DNA from: JBPOFM01 sp041391925
GTDB lineage: Bacteria > Bacteroidota > Bacteroidia > Flavobacteriales > Flavobacteriaceae
Reading direction: 5' to 3'
Length of the DNA stretch: 64,000 nt
Assembly: GCA_041391925.1 (NCBI GenBank)
Contig: JAWKNA010000003.1
Span: forward strand, 62,001 to 126,000
Under the pieces are notes generated by a model. The model was not told the origin of the DNA. It did no database searches and was given only the letters and a program-made list of their open reading frames with translations. The number at the start of each line of letters is the position of its first letter. Position 1 is the stretch's first letter. Position numbers and translations under genes: made by a program. Of this stretch, positions 27,471-35,000 are shown in pieces.

Positions 27471-27884
27471 ATGAAACATACATACCTCCTCCTATCCCTT
27501 TGGTGTTTGCTATTGGCCTGCACAATGTCATGTGCGGATGCCTCCATAGCTTCCGACCAAGACAAGCTACAAGGTGTCTGGTTGGCACAAACAGAAAGCC
27601 TAAACGGACTTAAAAAGGAAGTGGATTTTCAGTACATCTTCAGCAAGGATACGCTTACCTTTATAGATGAAACAGGGCAAAAGGAAGTCTATAAGTACAC
27701 GTTGGACACCACCTCAACGCCTAAGTATTTGAACATTCAACCAGAAGATGCGACGCCAGTAAGTGTGGCGTATACGTTGGACGGCGATGACCTCACGATT
27801 GTGATTGCAGAGCCGGGGTTTCGCCCTACAGACCTATCGGATACCCATCAGGAGGTGATTGTGTGTAAGCGGAAGGGCAGTTGA
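27471..27884 (+). CDS. Small exported lipoprotein, lipocalin-like
   Basis: 137 residues from ATG 27471. Signal MKHTYLLLSLWCLLLACTMSC with possible lipobox Cys at 17 or 21. The mature part (DQDKLQGVWLAQTESLNG, then SKDTLTFIDETGQKEVYKYTLD, then VAYTLDGDDLTIV) shows the pattern of small beta-barrel domains like TIGR03067 (L-x-G-x-W at the start, alternating strands). Function unknown. Single gene. Confidence 0.68.
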   Translation: MKHTYLLLSLWCLLLACTMSCADASIASDQDKLQGVWLAQTESLNGLKKEVDFQYIFSKDTLTFIDETGQKEVYKYTLDTTSTPKYLNIQPEDATPVSVAYTLDGDDLTIVIAEPGFRPTDLSDTHQEVIVCKRKGS

Positions 27885-28390
27885 TTGGTGTATCAGCCTG
27901 TGGTTTTTGTTAGGTAAAGTATCCTTTCGGAGGACTGCAAACTCCTAAAACATCACAAACTTTTTATTTCTAACCACCTAAAACTTACTAATTTTTACCG
28001 TTTATCCTATAAAAATGCACTTTTATCGAATTATTTGACTTTTCATCGATTTCAATCATTCTTTTTAACAAAACTGTCATTTTTCTGACAAAACAATTTT
28101 TTCAGCCCGCTTTTTGAACCAAATTTTGCATTTTTAATAACGTAAATTACTAGTTTTTAGACACTTGAAAGTAAAAAAATTTTGCCGTTTCAAATCTTTT
28201 ACAGTAATTCGCTCCATCAAGTGAACCCCAAAGCTTGCTGATCAAAAGCCCAAAGTCTTCATAAGATACTTCGAAGCATTAATTAGTACAACATTTTTTT
28301 ACCGATGCTGGTGAGTTTACTAAAGCAGTACGCCACCTCATCACCTACCGTACTGGCACCTGTATGGGTGCATAGCTACACAGTACACCT
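27885..28390. other. 506-base gene-free stretch
   Basis: A very A/T-rich region with no convincing open frame on either strand. It contains a weak hairpin (TGTCATTTTTCTGACA, about 28075-28090) and ends in the structured leader of the next gene. Nothing else is recognised. Confidence 0.5.
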
Positions 28391-28398
28391 ATGGTAGG
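28344..28398 (+). promoter_or_regulatory. Structured leader enclosing the start codon of the next gene
   Basis: Three nested helices by inspection: CCTACC (28344) with GGTAGG (28393), GTACTG (28350) with CAGTAC (28381), and GCACC with GGTGC inside. The ATG at 28391 sits at the base of the outer helix, so folding could limit translation. Confidence 0.35.
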
Positions 28399-29356
28399 CA
28401 TAACCCTAGCTAAACCCCGAATCGAGATGGAAACACCCGAATCGAATGGTCTTGCGCCCGACCAAATAAACGGCCATGACACCCAAACCCTGGGTCATGA
28501 AGCCAGCAATGGCTTGCAAGAGAACAATCTTCTGATGGAAGCAGTTCTAAAGGGTGAGGAGCAACACGCTCTGACTGCTAAGATGGATGGTCCGGAAGCA
28601 GGAACTGCCGATACCCAAGAGGAAGCTGCAGATAAAAAGAAGAAGAAGCACGATAAGGGTCGTAGTATTGCGAACACATTGACGAGCTGTGATGTGTTTA
28701 TTGCCAACGCTACGACAATGATAGGCTATGCGGTGAACCGCCCTATCTATGAACTGGAGAGCCTGAAATTGCTACGTGACCGTGGTTATGAGTTGGTGGG
28801 TGGTGTGAGCAAAACGGAGTCTAAATGGCGCTATGCCGTGGCTTACCGTAAGGATGTGTTTGGTGCCATTGAGGCAAGGCTGTCGCGAATCCGTGCGGAG
28901 CTTATTTTGAGCGGTGCTTCTGCAGTGACTGTGGCACAGGTGCAAAGTATCATAAGGAAACTGCGCGGTGAGCGTAAGGTAGCCAAAGATATGAGCAACC
29001 CTAACGATGACTACAACAGTGTGAGTCAACGAAACTTTGATGACATTGTGGTGAACTTTGAGCGTTTGGTAGCAATGCTTGCCAATGACCCCAACTATGA
29101 TCCCGTGATCGAAGAATTAAAGTTGCTTGCTCTGGAAGGTGACCTTGAGACGATGCGTGCTGCGAACCTTGATGCGATTGCAGCCAGAGCCGAATGGGAA
29201 GCTGCTAGAACGGAACGTAACAATTTCTTTAACACGGATGTTACTGGACTTGTAGATGTGTTTATGACTTCTAAAAAAGTGGTGCTTGCTAACTATGGCA
29301 TCAAAAGTCTTAATTACAAACGTGTGAAGGGATTGAGTTATTTGAAGATTAGATAG
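28391..29356 (+). CDS. Unrecognised protein
   Basis: 321 residues; no family recognised. Residues 1-75 are hydrophilic and look disordered; a lysine cluster (KKKKKH) is near residue 85. The remainder is predicted helical, with Ala/Glu/Arg-rich heptad-like segments (ARLSRIRAELILSGASAVTV, then ERLVAMLANDPNYDPVIEEL, then AARAEWEAARTERNNFF). No signal peptide or membrane span. Codon use is richer in G+C than the surrounding genes, suggesting transfer or high expression. The gene has a structured leader before it and a palindromic repeat plus terminator after it. Confidence 0.6.
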   Translation: MVGITLAKPRIEMETPESNGLAPDQINGHDTQTLGHEASNGLQENNLLMEAVLKGEEQHALTAKMDGPEAGTADTQEEAADKKKKKHDKGRSIANTLTSCDVFIANATTMIGYAVNRPIYELESLKLLRDRGYELVGGVSKTESKWRYAVAYRKDVFGAIEARLSRIRAELILSGASAVTVAQVQSIIRKLRGERKVAKDMSNPNDDYNSVSQRNFDDIVVNFERLVAMLANDPNYDPVIEELKLLALEGDLETMRAANLDAIAARAEWEAARTERNNFFNTDVTGLVDVFMTSKKVVLANYGIKSLNYKRVKGLSYLKIR

Positions 29357-29387
29357 GCCTCCCCAAACCCCTCCAAAGGAGGGGCTT
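29357..29387. repeat. Palindromic element, CCCCTCC...GGAGGGG type
   Basis: CCCCTCCAAAGGAGGGG core within GCCTCCCCAAACCCCTCC...; a relative of the element inside leuS. It immediately follows the stop codon of the unrecognised gene. Confidence 0.55.
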
Positions 29388-29389
29388 AA

Positions 29390-29425
29390 AAAACCGCAAC
29401 TCTGTGAAAGGGTTGTGGTTTTTTG
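29390..29425 (+). terminator. Terminator of the unrecognised gene
   Basis: AACCGCAAC pairs with GGTTGTGGTT (one G-T pair) and is followed by TTTTTTG. Confidence 0.65.
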
Positions 29426-29472
29426 TTTTTAGATGTTAGAATTAAGACTTTTAGTGTTGTGGGATTGTTACT

Positions 29473-29724
29473 TTATTTGTTCTTTGAGATTTTTTGCGTG
29501 ATCAATCTAAAGCTTAGCAATATGATGGTTAGTACACCAAACACTAATAAGCCGTATTTGAATAAGCCTGTGAGAAAAAACGTAGGAAAGCTACCATAAC
29601 GACCTTTATTTGATTTTTCTACGAGGTCTGGTATGAGGGTTGAATTTTCCAAATAGATATAAAGGGCAATGCATACGATACTTAGTATGTATTGTTTTAT
29701 TATTTTGAAATTCTTTTGGGTCAT
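29473..29724 (-). CDS. Small membrane protein
   Basis: 83 residues from ATG 29724. Two predicted spans (YILSIVCIALYIYL near residue 12-25 and YGLLVFGVLTIILLSFRLI near 57-75). The reading frame stays open upstream through the REP palindrome, but those residues (RSQETSQSAG) are repeat-encoded and unlikely to be translated. No family recognised; it could be a remnant of island cargo. Confidence 0.4.
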   Translation of the reverse strand: MTQKNFKIIKQYILSIVCIALYIYLENSTLIPDLVEKSNKGRYGSFPTFFLTGLFKYGLLVFGVLTIILLSFRLITQKISKNK

Positions 29725-29761
29725 GCGGTTTTTTCTAGCTGTTATTAATTTTTTTATTCCT

Positions 29762-29791
29762 GCGCTCTGCGAAGTCTCCTGACTTCGCAGC
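29762..29791. repeat. REP-like palindrome a
   Basis: GCGAAGTC-TCCT-GACTTCGC stem-loop with the CGCTCT side arm. One of six copies in 29.7-32.7 kb. Confidence 0.75.
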
Positions 29792-29795
29792 CATT

Positions 29796-30395
29796 TCAAT
29801 AGTTGTTATATTTTTGCACATTGCTAACATGCAACACATTTACAATGGGGTTATCTGCTTTTAAAATTGGCACCAAGCCTGTGTCAGTCACATAGTTGGT
29901 AGCACTTGAATATATATACTGTGATGCCTTCTCGACAATGCCGGCTCGAACAGGATTGAGGTGAATGTAATCTAATTTTGACCACATAAACGCATTGCTA
30001 TAAATCTCTTCAGGATGATTGCCGTATTGCCAAAATTGATAGTGCATGTTTCTGGAATGTGTTGTGCTTGCCAATTCAAAACGTTGTAGCATCCATTCTC
30101 TTCTACTTTCTGGTTCTGACTGAATTTTATCAAGTATTGTTTTGGCGGTAAATTTCTTAAAGTCACGTAGCAGGTCAGAAAGGTTTCCGTCGGTTGCCTG
30201 CACAATCATATGGATATGGTTTGACATGATGACATAGCCATATACCACCATGCCTTTTTTATTGATACAATACTTGAAACTATCCACTACACAATCCCGA
30301 TATGCTTTTCTTGAAAAGACATCTACCCAGTCTACGACCGTTGCTGTGATAAAGTGCGGAATGGATTGGTCTCTGATTTTATAACCATCTCTCAT
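29796..30395 (-). CDS. REP-associated tyrosine transposase (RAYT, Y1_Tnp), copy 1
   Basis: 199 residues from ATG 30395 (MRDGYKIRDQ). A Y1 HUH single-strand nuclease of the IS200/REP transposase family: the HUH motif is SNHIHMIVQA near residue 65, and DYIHLNPVRAG near residue 150 is the region of the catalytic tyrosine. These enzymes cut and rejoin at REP palindromes and are usually domesticated single-copy genes. Here there are two copies whose proteins differ only at a few C-terminal positions (for example ILKADNPIVNVLHV versus IIKADNPIINVLNV). Confidence 0.92.
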   Translation of the reverse strand: MRDGYKIRDQSIPHFITATVVDWVDVFSRKAYRDCVVDSFKYCINKKGMVVYGYVIMSNHIHMIVQATDGNLSDLLRDFKKFTAKTILDKIQSEPESRREWMLQRFELASTTHSRNMHYQFWQYGNHPEEIYSNAFMWSKLDYIHLNPVRAGIVEKASQYIYSSATNYVTDTGLVPILKADNPIVNVLHVSNVQKYNNY

Positions 30396-30430
30396 GTTGC
30401 ATGTTTTTATCAAATGTAGGGATTTATTTG

Positions 30431-30507
30431 CTGCGAAGTGGTTGCTGCGAAGTTGATGTCATTGCTGATTGATAGTTGCGAAGTCGGGAGACTTCGCAGA
30501 GCGGGGC
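30431..30507. repeat. GCTGCGAAGT direct repeats and REP-like palindrome b
   Basis: GCTGCGAAGT is repeated twice (30431, 30444), followed by GTTGCGAAGTCGGGAGACTTCGCAGAGCGGGG. The 10-mer is the left arm of the palindrome. Confidence 0.65.
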
Positions 30508-30552
30508 TGTTATAAGTTGGCTTGGGTTAGTGCTCGTTGCAATAGCAGAAAT

Positions 30553-31452
30553 CTAACTGTTAGTTCTTGCTATTGTATTTACAGAGTGGTCAATTTCAGG
30601 TGACATAAAAACTGTTTTAGCTTTTCCTTTAACCATAGTTTCAGTAACGAACACTATTTGCCCTTTTTTGTTAGAGAAATAATCTGATTGAAGTGCTCGA
30701 AAATGTCCTCTTCTAAAATGTGGCATTCTTGATAGTGGTAAATTTTCGTTGTCCTTGATTATATCAGATATTTGAAAAGTTACATTATGGGCTGCCTTAT
30801 CTGCGTTGCCTTCATACATATTCTTTGGCACTCCATCATCAACACATTCAGGGAAGCATTTCATATATGCAATGGTATTTATAGCAAGACGAAACATTCT
30901 TGACTGTGTTAGCGAAACTTCGTCCTTTTTCTTATTAAGGTCTGTATAGAATTTATCCGACAGGCGACCACCGTTCTCTGCAAGTGAAAAATATAATTGC
31001 ACGCTACCATCCTTTTCGAGACTTAAGGAAAAAGCATATCCATCTGGCTCATAGGGCAAATGCAATGCAAACTTATAGACAACTGTTTCGATTTGCTCTT
31101 TTGAATATAAATGCACAACCTGTTTGCTTTGCCCATTTTCATAAAGGAATTTTTTAATACCCTCTAAATCCGACAATTTAGTATCTTCAAGAAAATTTCT
31201 TAATTCTTTATCTAAGAAGTAAATATGCAAAAGCTCAGCTTTATAGTCATCTCTCCACATTTCTAAACCTGATATTATTAAATCTCTCGACTCTGGAGTT
31301 TCAAATGCGTTTAAAGGAGCTGATATAATGTTTCTTCGAAGCAACATAAATATCTCGTCGTTCGTTAAATTGGGTGTCAATTTCTTTTGCCCCCCGTAAT
31401 AATGTTGCCAAAAATATTTTAACGGTTTGCTGTAATAAATTTTTCTAGCCAT
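30553..31452 (-). CDS. Unrecognised protein with an HFRRGHFR motif
   Basis: 299 residues; no signal peptide or membrane span. The C-terminal third has a conspicuous PHFRRGHFRALQSDYF stretch followed by KGQIVFVTETMVKGKAKTVF, an arrangement I associate with uncharacterised proteins of mobile regions, without known function. The N-terminal half is helical and contains YFWQHYYGGQKKLT. The gene sits between the two RAYT units and shares their strand. Its leader is A/T-rich. Possible island cargo or defence-related; unproven. Confidence 0.6.
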   Translation of the reverse strand: MARKIYYSKPLKYFWQHYYGGQKKLTPNLTNDEIFMLLRRNIISAPLNAFETPESRDLIISGLEMWRDDYKAELLHIYFLDKELRNFLEDTKLSDLEGIKKFLYENGQSKQVVHLYSKEQIETVVYKFALHLPYEPDGYAFSLSLEKDGSVQLYFSLAENGGRLSDKFYTDLNKKKDEVSLTQSRMFRLAINTIAYMKCFPECVDDGVPKNMYEGNADKAAHNVTFQISDIIKDNENLPLSRMPHFRRGHFRALQSDYFSNKKGQIVFVTETMVKGKAKTVFMSPEIDHSVNTIARTNS

Positions 31453-31702
31453 GCTTATCTACTTTGGATGAGTCATTGTCGCGAGTCACAGTACAAATTT
31501 GCTCCTCATAAGCCTATATGCATCTAGACATTAACAATTAAAAATACAAAATTTCGGTGGAAAATTTAGAAATGTTTTGATAAATACGAAGTCGGGAGAC
31601 TTCGCAGAGCGGGTTGTGGTTTTTGTTTTAGATGTGAGATGTTAGATGTTAGAATTGGTCGGTTAATTACTGCGAAGTCGGGAGACTTCGCAGAGCGGGG
31701 GT
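31453..31702. repeat. Two solo REP-like palindromes (c, d) in a gene-free spacer
   Basis: GCGAAGTCGGGAGACTTCGCAGAGCGGG-type palindromes at 31585-31613 and 31670-31700 in the same orientation, separated by a TTAGATGTTAGA-type segment whose flanks (GGGTTGTGGTTTTTGTTTTAGATG) repeat a segment near 29410-29437. No gene seen. Confidence 0.65.
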
Positions 31703-31882
31703 TTAGTGCTGTTTAAGCTTTTTAAATTTTGCATCATATAAACCCAAACGTTCAAATGACTTGAGACCCCAATTGTGAATCGTGAATTTATACATTTCTT
31801 CTCTTGGAATTTTTGTGTTATACAATATCAATGTGTCGTTTTTCGTTGCCCAGCTTCCTTCTTTATCTGACCAAAGCCAACA
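31703..31882 (-). pseudogene. C-terminal fragment of a disrupted gene
   Basis: An open frame of ~60 codons ending in KFKKLKQH, beginning at the edge of RAYT unit 2 with no start of its own (the upstream residues are encoded by the REP palindrome). The residues WATKNDTLILYN resemble the end of small flavobacterial lipoproteins that report 'W-x-x-K-N-D-T-L'. Likely the stump of a gene truncated when the RAYT unit inserted. Confidence 0.4.
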
Positions 31883-31923
31883 ACTGTCTGCGCTCTGCGA
31901 AGTCTCCCGACTTCGCAGCCGTT

Positions 31924-32523
31924 TCAATAGTTGTTATATTTTTGCACATTGCTAACATTCAACACGTTAATAATGGGGTTATCGGCTTTTATAATTGGCA
32001 CCAAACCTGTATCAGTCACATAGTTGGTAGCACTTGAATATATATACTGTGATGCCTTCTCGACAATGCCAGCCCGAACAGGATTGAGGTGAATGTAATC
32101 TAATTTTGACCACATAAACGCATTGCTATAAATCTCTTCAGGATGATTGCCGTATTGCCAAAATTGATAGTGCATGTTTCTGGAATGTGTTGTGCTTGCC
32201 AATTCAAAACGTTGTAGCATCCATTCTCTTCTACTTTCTGGTTCTGACTGAATTTTATCAAGTATTGTTTTGGCGGTAAATTTCTTAAAGTCACGTAGCA
32301 GGTCAGAAAGGTTTCCGTCGGTTGCCTGCACAATCATATGGATATGGTTTGACATGATGACATAGCCATATACCACCATGCCTTTTTTATTGATACAATA
32401 CTTGAAACTATCCACTACACAATCCCGATATGCTTTTCTTGAAAAGACATCTACCCAGTCTACGACCGTTGCTGTGATAAAGTGCGGAATGGATTGGTCC
32501 CTTATTTTGTAACCATCTCTCAT
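31924..32523 (-). CDS. REP-associated tyrosine transposase (RAYT, Y1_Tnp), copy 2
   Basis: 199 residues from ATG 32523. The HUH motif and the DYIHLNPVRAG region are identical to copy 1. The frame is open upstream for another ~70 codons, through the REP array and into the end of the methyltransferase gene, but this part is repeat-encoded and has no counterpart in copy 1, so it is not part of the gene. Intact and presumably functional. Confidence 0.9.
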   Translation of the reverse strand: MRDGYKIRDQSIPHFITATVVDWVDVFSRKAYRDCVVDSFKYCINKKGMVVYGYVIMSNHIHMIVQATDGNLSDLLRDFKKFTAKTILDKIQSEPESRREWMLQRFELASTTHSRNMHYQFWQYGNHPEEIYSNAFMWSKLDYIHLNPVRAGIVEKASQYIYSSATNYVTDTGLVPIIKADNPIINVLNVSNVQKYNNY

Positions 32524-32564
32524 GTTTCCGGTTTTTATCAAATGTAGGGATTTATTTGCTGCGA

Positions 32565-32662
32565 AGTGGTTGCTGCGAAGTTGATGTCTTTGCTGATTGA
32601 TAGCTGCGAAGTGAGTGCTGTGAAGTGGTTGCTGCGAAGTCGGGAGACTTCGCAGAGCGGGG
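32565..32662. repeat. Iterated GCTGCGAAGT words and REP-like palindrome f
   Basis: (G)CTGCGAAGT occurs at about 32569, 32582 side, 32603 and 32631, with one variant CTGTGAAGT, at irregular spacing, ending in the full palindrome with the AGAGCGGGG tail. The array is longer than in copy 1 by about one iteration. Confidence 0.6.
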
Positions 32663-32678
32663 ATTTGCGCTATCGGGT

Positions 32679-33569
32679 CTAAAGCAAATGCATTCCTAAA
32701 TTTTTTATGCCCTCGTCTATATTTTGTAATGAACAAGTTTCAGGAAGTTCAACTTCATCTCCGAAAATAAAAATTTCTTTGCCTTTATATACTTTTCCTG
32801 CACTATACTGTAAATCATAAAGGAATTGTCTCCTATTTATATACAAATTAATAATATCTGGAACTCCATCATAAGACAATATCCACTTGTGGTAAATCTC
32901 TTGCTGAATTGTTTCGGAAAGGCGAGAATGGTCATTTTGTCTATACGAATTTAGATAGAGTTGACTACCCTTTTCGTAATATGGCGGATCTAGATAAATT
33001 AAGGAGTTATACGGCAGATTAGGGATATAATTTAGGATGTATTGTTCAGCATCCATATTTGTAATACTTATTTGATCTTTATATAATGCTATCGATTCTA
33101 TTCTTTGAATTAGATTAGTTCTTGAAAAACGCGCATCCATTTTATAATTGCCCTTTTGGTCAAGGCCTCCAATCAGACCAGCAGATAAAACCCCAGAACG
33201 ATTACATCGATTTAAATAAAAAACACTAAATCCAAGTTCAAGTATATTCTGGCGATCACACTGTTTTACAATTTGCTGTCGAAATCTCCATTCCTCAACT
33301 GTCATTGAAGCAATTGATATCATATAACAAAGCTCTTCAGTGTAATTTAAAACTGAATACCAAAAAGCGTAGATACCAAAATCACAATCATTCAGATGTA
33401 TATGTTGAACTTTACGCGTGAGCAATAATTCTAGTGCTACTCCAGCTCCACCTGCATATGGTTCGCAATAATGTCCGTTAATATGGTTAGCTTGTAAGAT
33501 TTCGTTTATAAAAGGTGAAAGCTTTTGCTTTCCTCCTGGATATCTTAACGGTGTTTTGAATTTTCCCAT
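32679..33569 (-). CDS. D12-class DNA adenine methyltransferase (Dam family)
   Basis: 296 residues. It transfers a methyl group from S-adenosylmethionine to N6 of adenine in DNA. Motif order fits the alpha (D12) class: motif X TPLRYPGGKQKLSPFI (residues 5-20), motif I YCEPYAGGAGVALELL (34-49), then the catalytic motif IV YLDPPYYEKG near residue 194. Target sequence unknown. It starts one base after the ParB-like gene and is third in a three-gene operon. No restriction endonuclease gene is adjacent. Palindrome f of RAYT unit 2 lies 16 bases after its stop. Confidence 0.93.
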   Translation of the reverse strand: MGKFKTPLRYPGGKQKLSPFINEILQANHINGHYCEPYAGGAGVALELLLTRKVQHIHLNDCDFGIYAFWYSVLNYTEELCYMISIASMTVEEWRFRQQIVKQCDRQNILELGFSVFYLNRCNRSGVLSAGLIGGLDQKGNYKMDARFSRTNLIQRIESIALYKDQISITNMDAEQYILNYIPNLPYNSLIYLDPPYYEKGSQLYLNSYRQNDHSRLSETIQQEIYHKWILSYDGVPDIINLYINRRQFLYDLQYSAGKVYKGKEIFIFGDEVELPETCSLQNIDEGIKNLGMHLL

Positions 33570-33570
33570 A

Positions 33571-34950
33571 TTAATTCATATATTCTAGAAGCGGATAGAC
33601 ATTGCCAAAAGTAATACAAATATCTGATGGTATTACGGCATATTTTTGATCATGAACCAAACGGTTTAATGAAGTAACTGATAAGATCCCATCTTTTTTG
33701 CTCAATTCAGTAATTGCTCCTTGTAAATTCTTTACAACGGCAATATCTTTTCCATTATTGGTTAAATGCTTATGAGCCACTTTTAATTTATCTTTTAAGT
33801 TTAATTCTTGACCTTTATTATTAAAAATGGATAGTGAATTGTCTTGACAATAGCTTTTTACTGAAATTTCAAAAATACTTCGTAACAAAAAGCAGAATGC
33901 AATCGGATTCTTTTTAAGATTTAAATCATACATTTCATTTTTTAAAGTCACAACTTTAGATCGGTTGCCAGTGGGAACAAATTTCTTTAGAATCGCTTTG
34001 ACACTGCGCGGATCGTTAATTGCATAAGCAGGGGTTTTAGGCGGAGCAGGTGTTGGTGTTGGTGTTGGCGTTGGCGTTGGTGTTGGCGTTGGTGTTGGCG
34101 TTGGTGTTGGTGTTGGTGTTGGTGTTGGCGTTGGTGTTGGCGTTGGCGTTGGAGCGGCTACAGGAGCAAATCCATAATTTAAAGCAAAGTCACTATGTGC
34201 GTCTCTTATGTCTTTGAATTGCAAGCTTTCCAGACCTACATCTCTCAACAAATCTTCAACGCCTGATAAATTATTAATTTTAGGATAAGCTTTTACAAAA
34301 TCATTAAGGGAACTATATCCTGCCCTAGAATATAACCTTCTTATTCCATCATGTAGAACTGTCAATGGATAATTACCAGCCCATCTTTCCTTTTGTTGAT
34401 TGGTGAGATTATTACCTTTAACTAAATATTGTTCGAGTAAATCCAAAGCAGGTTCACTTGCTCCATTGAAATCTCTATTATGTCTTGCGGTGGCTACAGA
34501 ACTCCATTTCTCACGACTAGCCTTTTCACCCTTACCATGCGTTAATGAAACTAATTTATCAGCTTTATCAGTTTCGGATTTATCAAAGACAATGCAGGAT
34601 ACAGTTGAATTTTCATTTTTAAATTTCTGATCTAGAGCGTTAATACGATCAATAATTGCCTGTGGCAAATTAAAATCAGAAATCGGATATTGACCTTGAA
34701 TAATTTTCAAACACCCAACCCTTCTATTGCCTTCTTTAACTATATTTTTTTTTCCGTCATTTAAAACAATTATATTTTCAGTTCTAGTATATCCATCATC
34801 AAGTATACTCTCTAAAACCCCTAGAAAGCGATCAGTAGATATTGCTATCATTGCTTTTATTGCATCAATTTCATTTTTTTGAGGTACTGTTCGAAAGTTT
34901 TTTAAGTCTAGATGTAATTTTCTTACGTCAATTTCAAGATTTTGTGCCAT
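33571..34950 (-). CDS. ParB/Srx-like protein with Pro-Thr linker and C-terminal domain
   Basis: 459 residues. The N-terminal ~110 resemble the ParB/sulfiredoxin-like fold: IDVRKLHLDLKNFRTVPQ at the start and NIVKEGNRRVGCLKII (about 70-85), like the GNRR box that binds nucleotide in ParB-type proteins of mobile regions. A helical middle follows (to ~265), then ~17 Pro-Thr repeats (about 267-300), then a C-terminal helical domain (FLLRSIFEISVKSYCQ, LNRLVHDQKYAVIPSD) of a type seen in restriction-associated ParB-like proteins. Second in the operon: 50 bases after the cyclase-like gene, one base before the methyltransferase. Activity unknown: CTP switch, nuclease or adaptor are all possible. Confidence 0.75.
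   Translation of the reverse strand: MAQNLEIDVRKLHLDLKNFRTVPQKNEIDAIKAMIAISTDRFLGVLESILDDGYTRTENIIVLNDGKKNIVKEGNRRVGCLKIIQGQYPISDFNLPQAIIDRINALDQKFKNENSTVSCIVFDKSETDKADKLVSLTHGKGEKASREKWSSVATARHNRDFNGASEPALDLLEQYLVKGNNLTNQQKERWAGNYPLTVLHDGIRRLYSRAGYSSLNDFVKAYPKINNLSGVEDLLRDVGLESLQFKDIRDAHSDFALNYGFAPVAAPTPTPTPTPTPTPTPTPTPTPTPTPTPTPTPTPTPAPPKTPAYAINDPRSVKAILKKFVPTGNRSKVVTLKNEMYDLNLKKNPIAFCFLLRSIFEISVKSYCQDNSLSIFNNKGQELNLKDKLKVAHKHLTNNGKDIAVVKNLQGAITELSKKDGILSVTSLNRLVHDQKYAVIPSDICITFGNVYPLLEYMN
34049..34151. repeat. Hexanucleotide repeat coding the Pro-Thr linker
   Basis: About 17 units of GGTGTT/GGCGTT on the plus strand. Because the unit is six bases, gain or loss changes linker length by Pro-Thr steps without shifting the frame. 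Confidence 0.9.
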
Positions 34951-35000
34951 ATATTTTACTTACTAAAATCGATATTAATATCCCAATTCGAGATTTATTG

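Larger units (their letters stand above)
29762..30507 (-). mobile_element. RAYT unit copy 1: REP - transposase - REP
   Basis: A transposase gene with a palindrome GCTCTGCGAAGTCTCCTGACTTCGCAG at the downstream end (29762-29791) and the same palindrome in inverted orientation at the upstream end (about 30475-30507). This is the architecture of REP-associated tyrosine transposases. Copy 2 lies at 31889-32662. Confidence 0.75.
31889..32662 (-). mobile_element. RAYT unit copy 2: REP - transposase - REP
   Basis: Same structure as copy 1: palindrome e (31889-31920) just downstream of the transposase, then the gene, then iterated GCTGCGAAGT words and palindrome f (32631-32662) upstream. The central ~420 bases look identical to copy 1, whereas both ends differ at many positions. 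Confidence 0.75.

Noticed and set aside
29725..29799. N-terminal extension of the small membrane protein
   Set aside because: Encoded by REP palindrome a and its flank; the same residues appear at the front of the stump at 31703-31927, so they come from the repeat.
32524..32736. N-terminal extension of RAYT copy 2
   Set aside because: The extra ~70 codons run through REP words and the methyltransferase tail and have no counterpart in copy 1.
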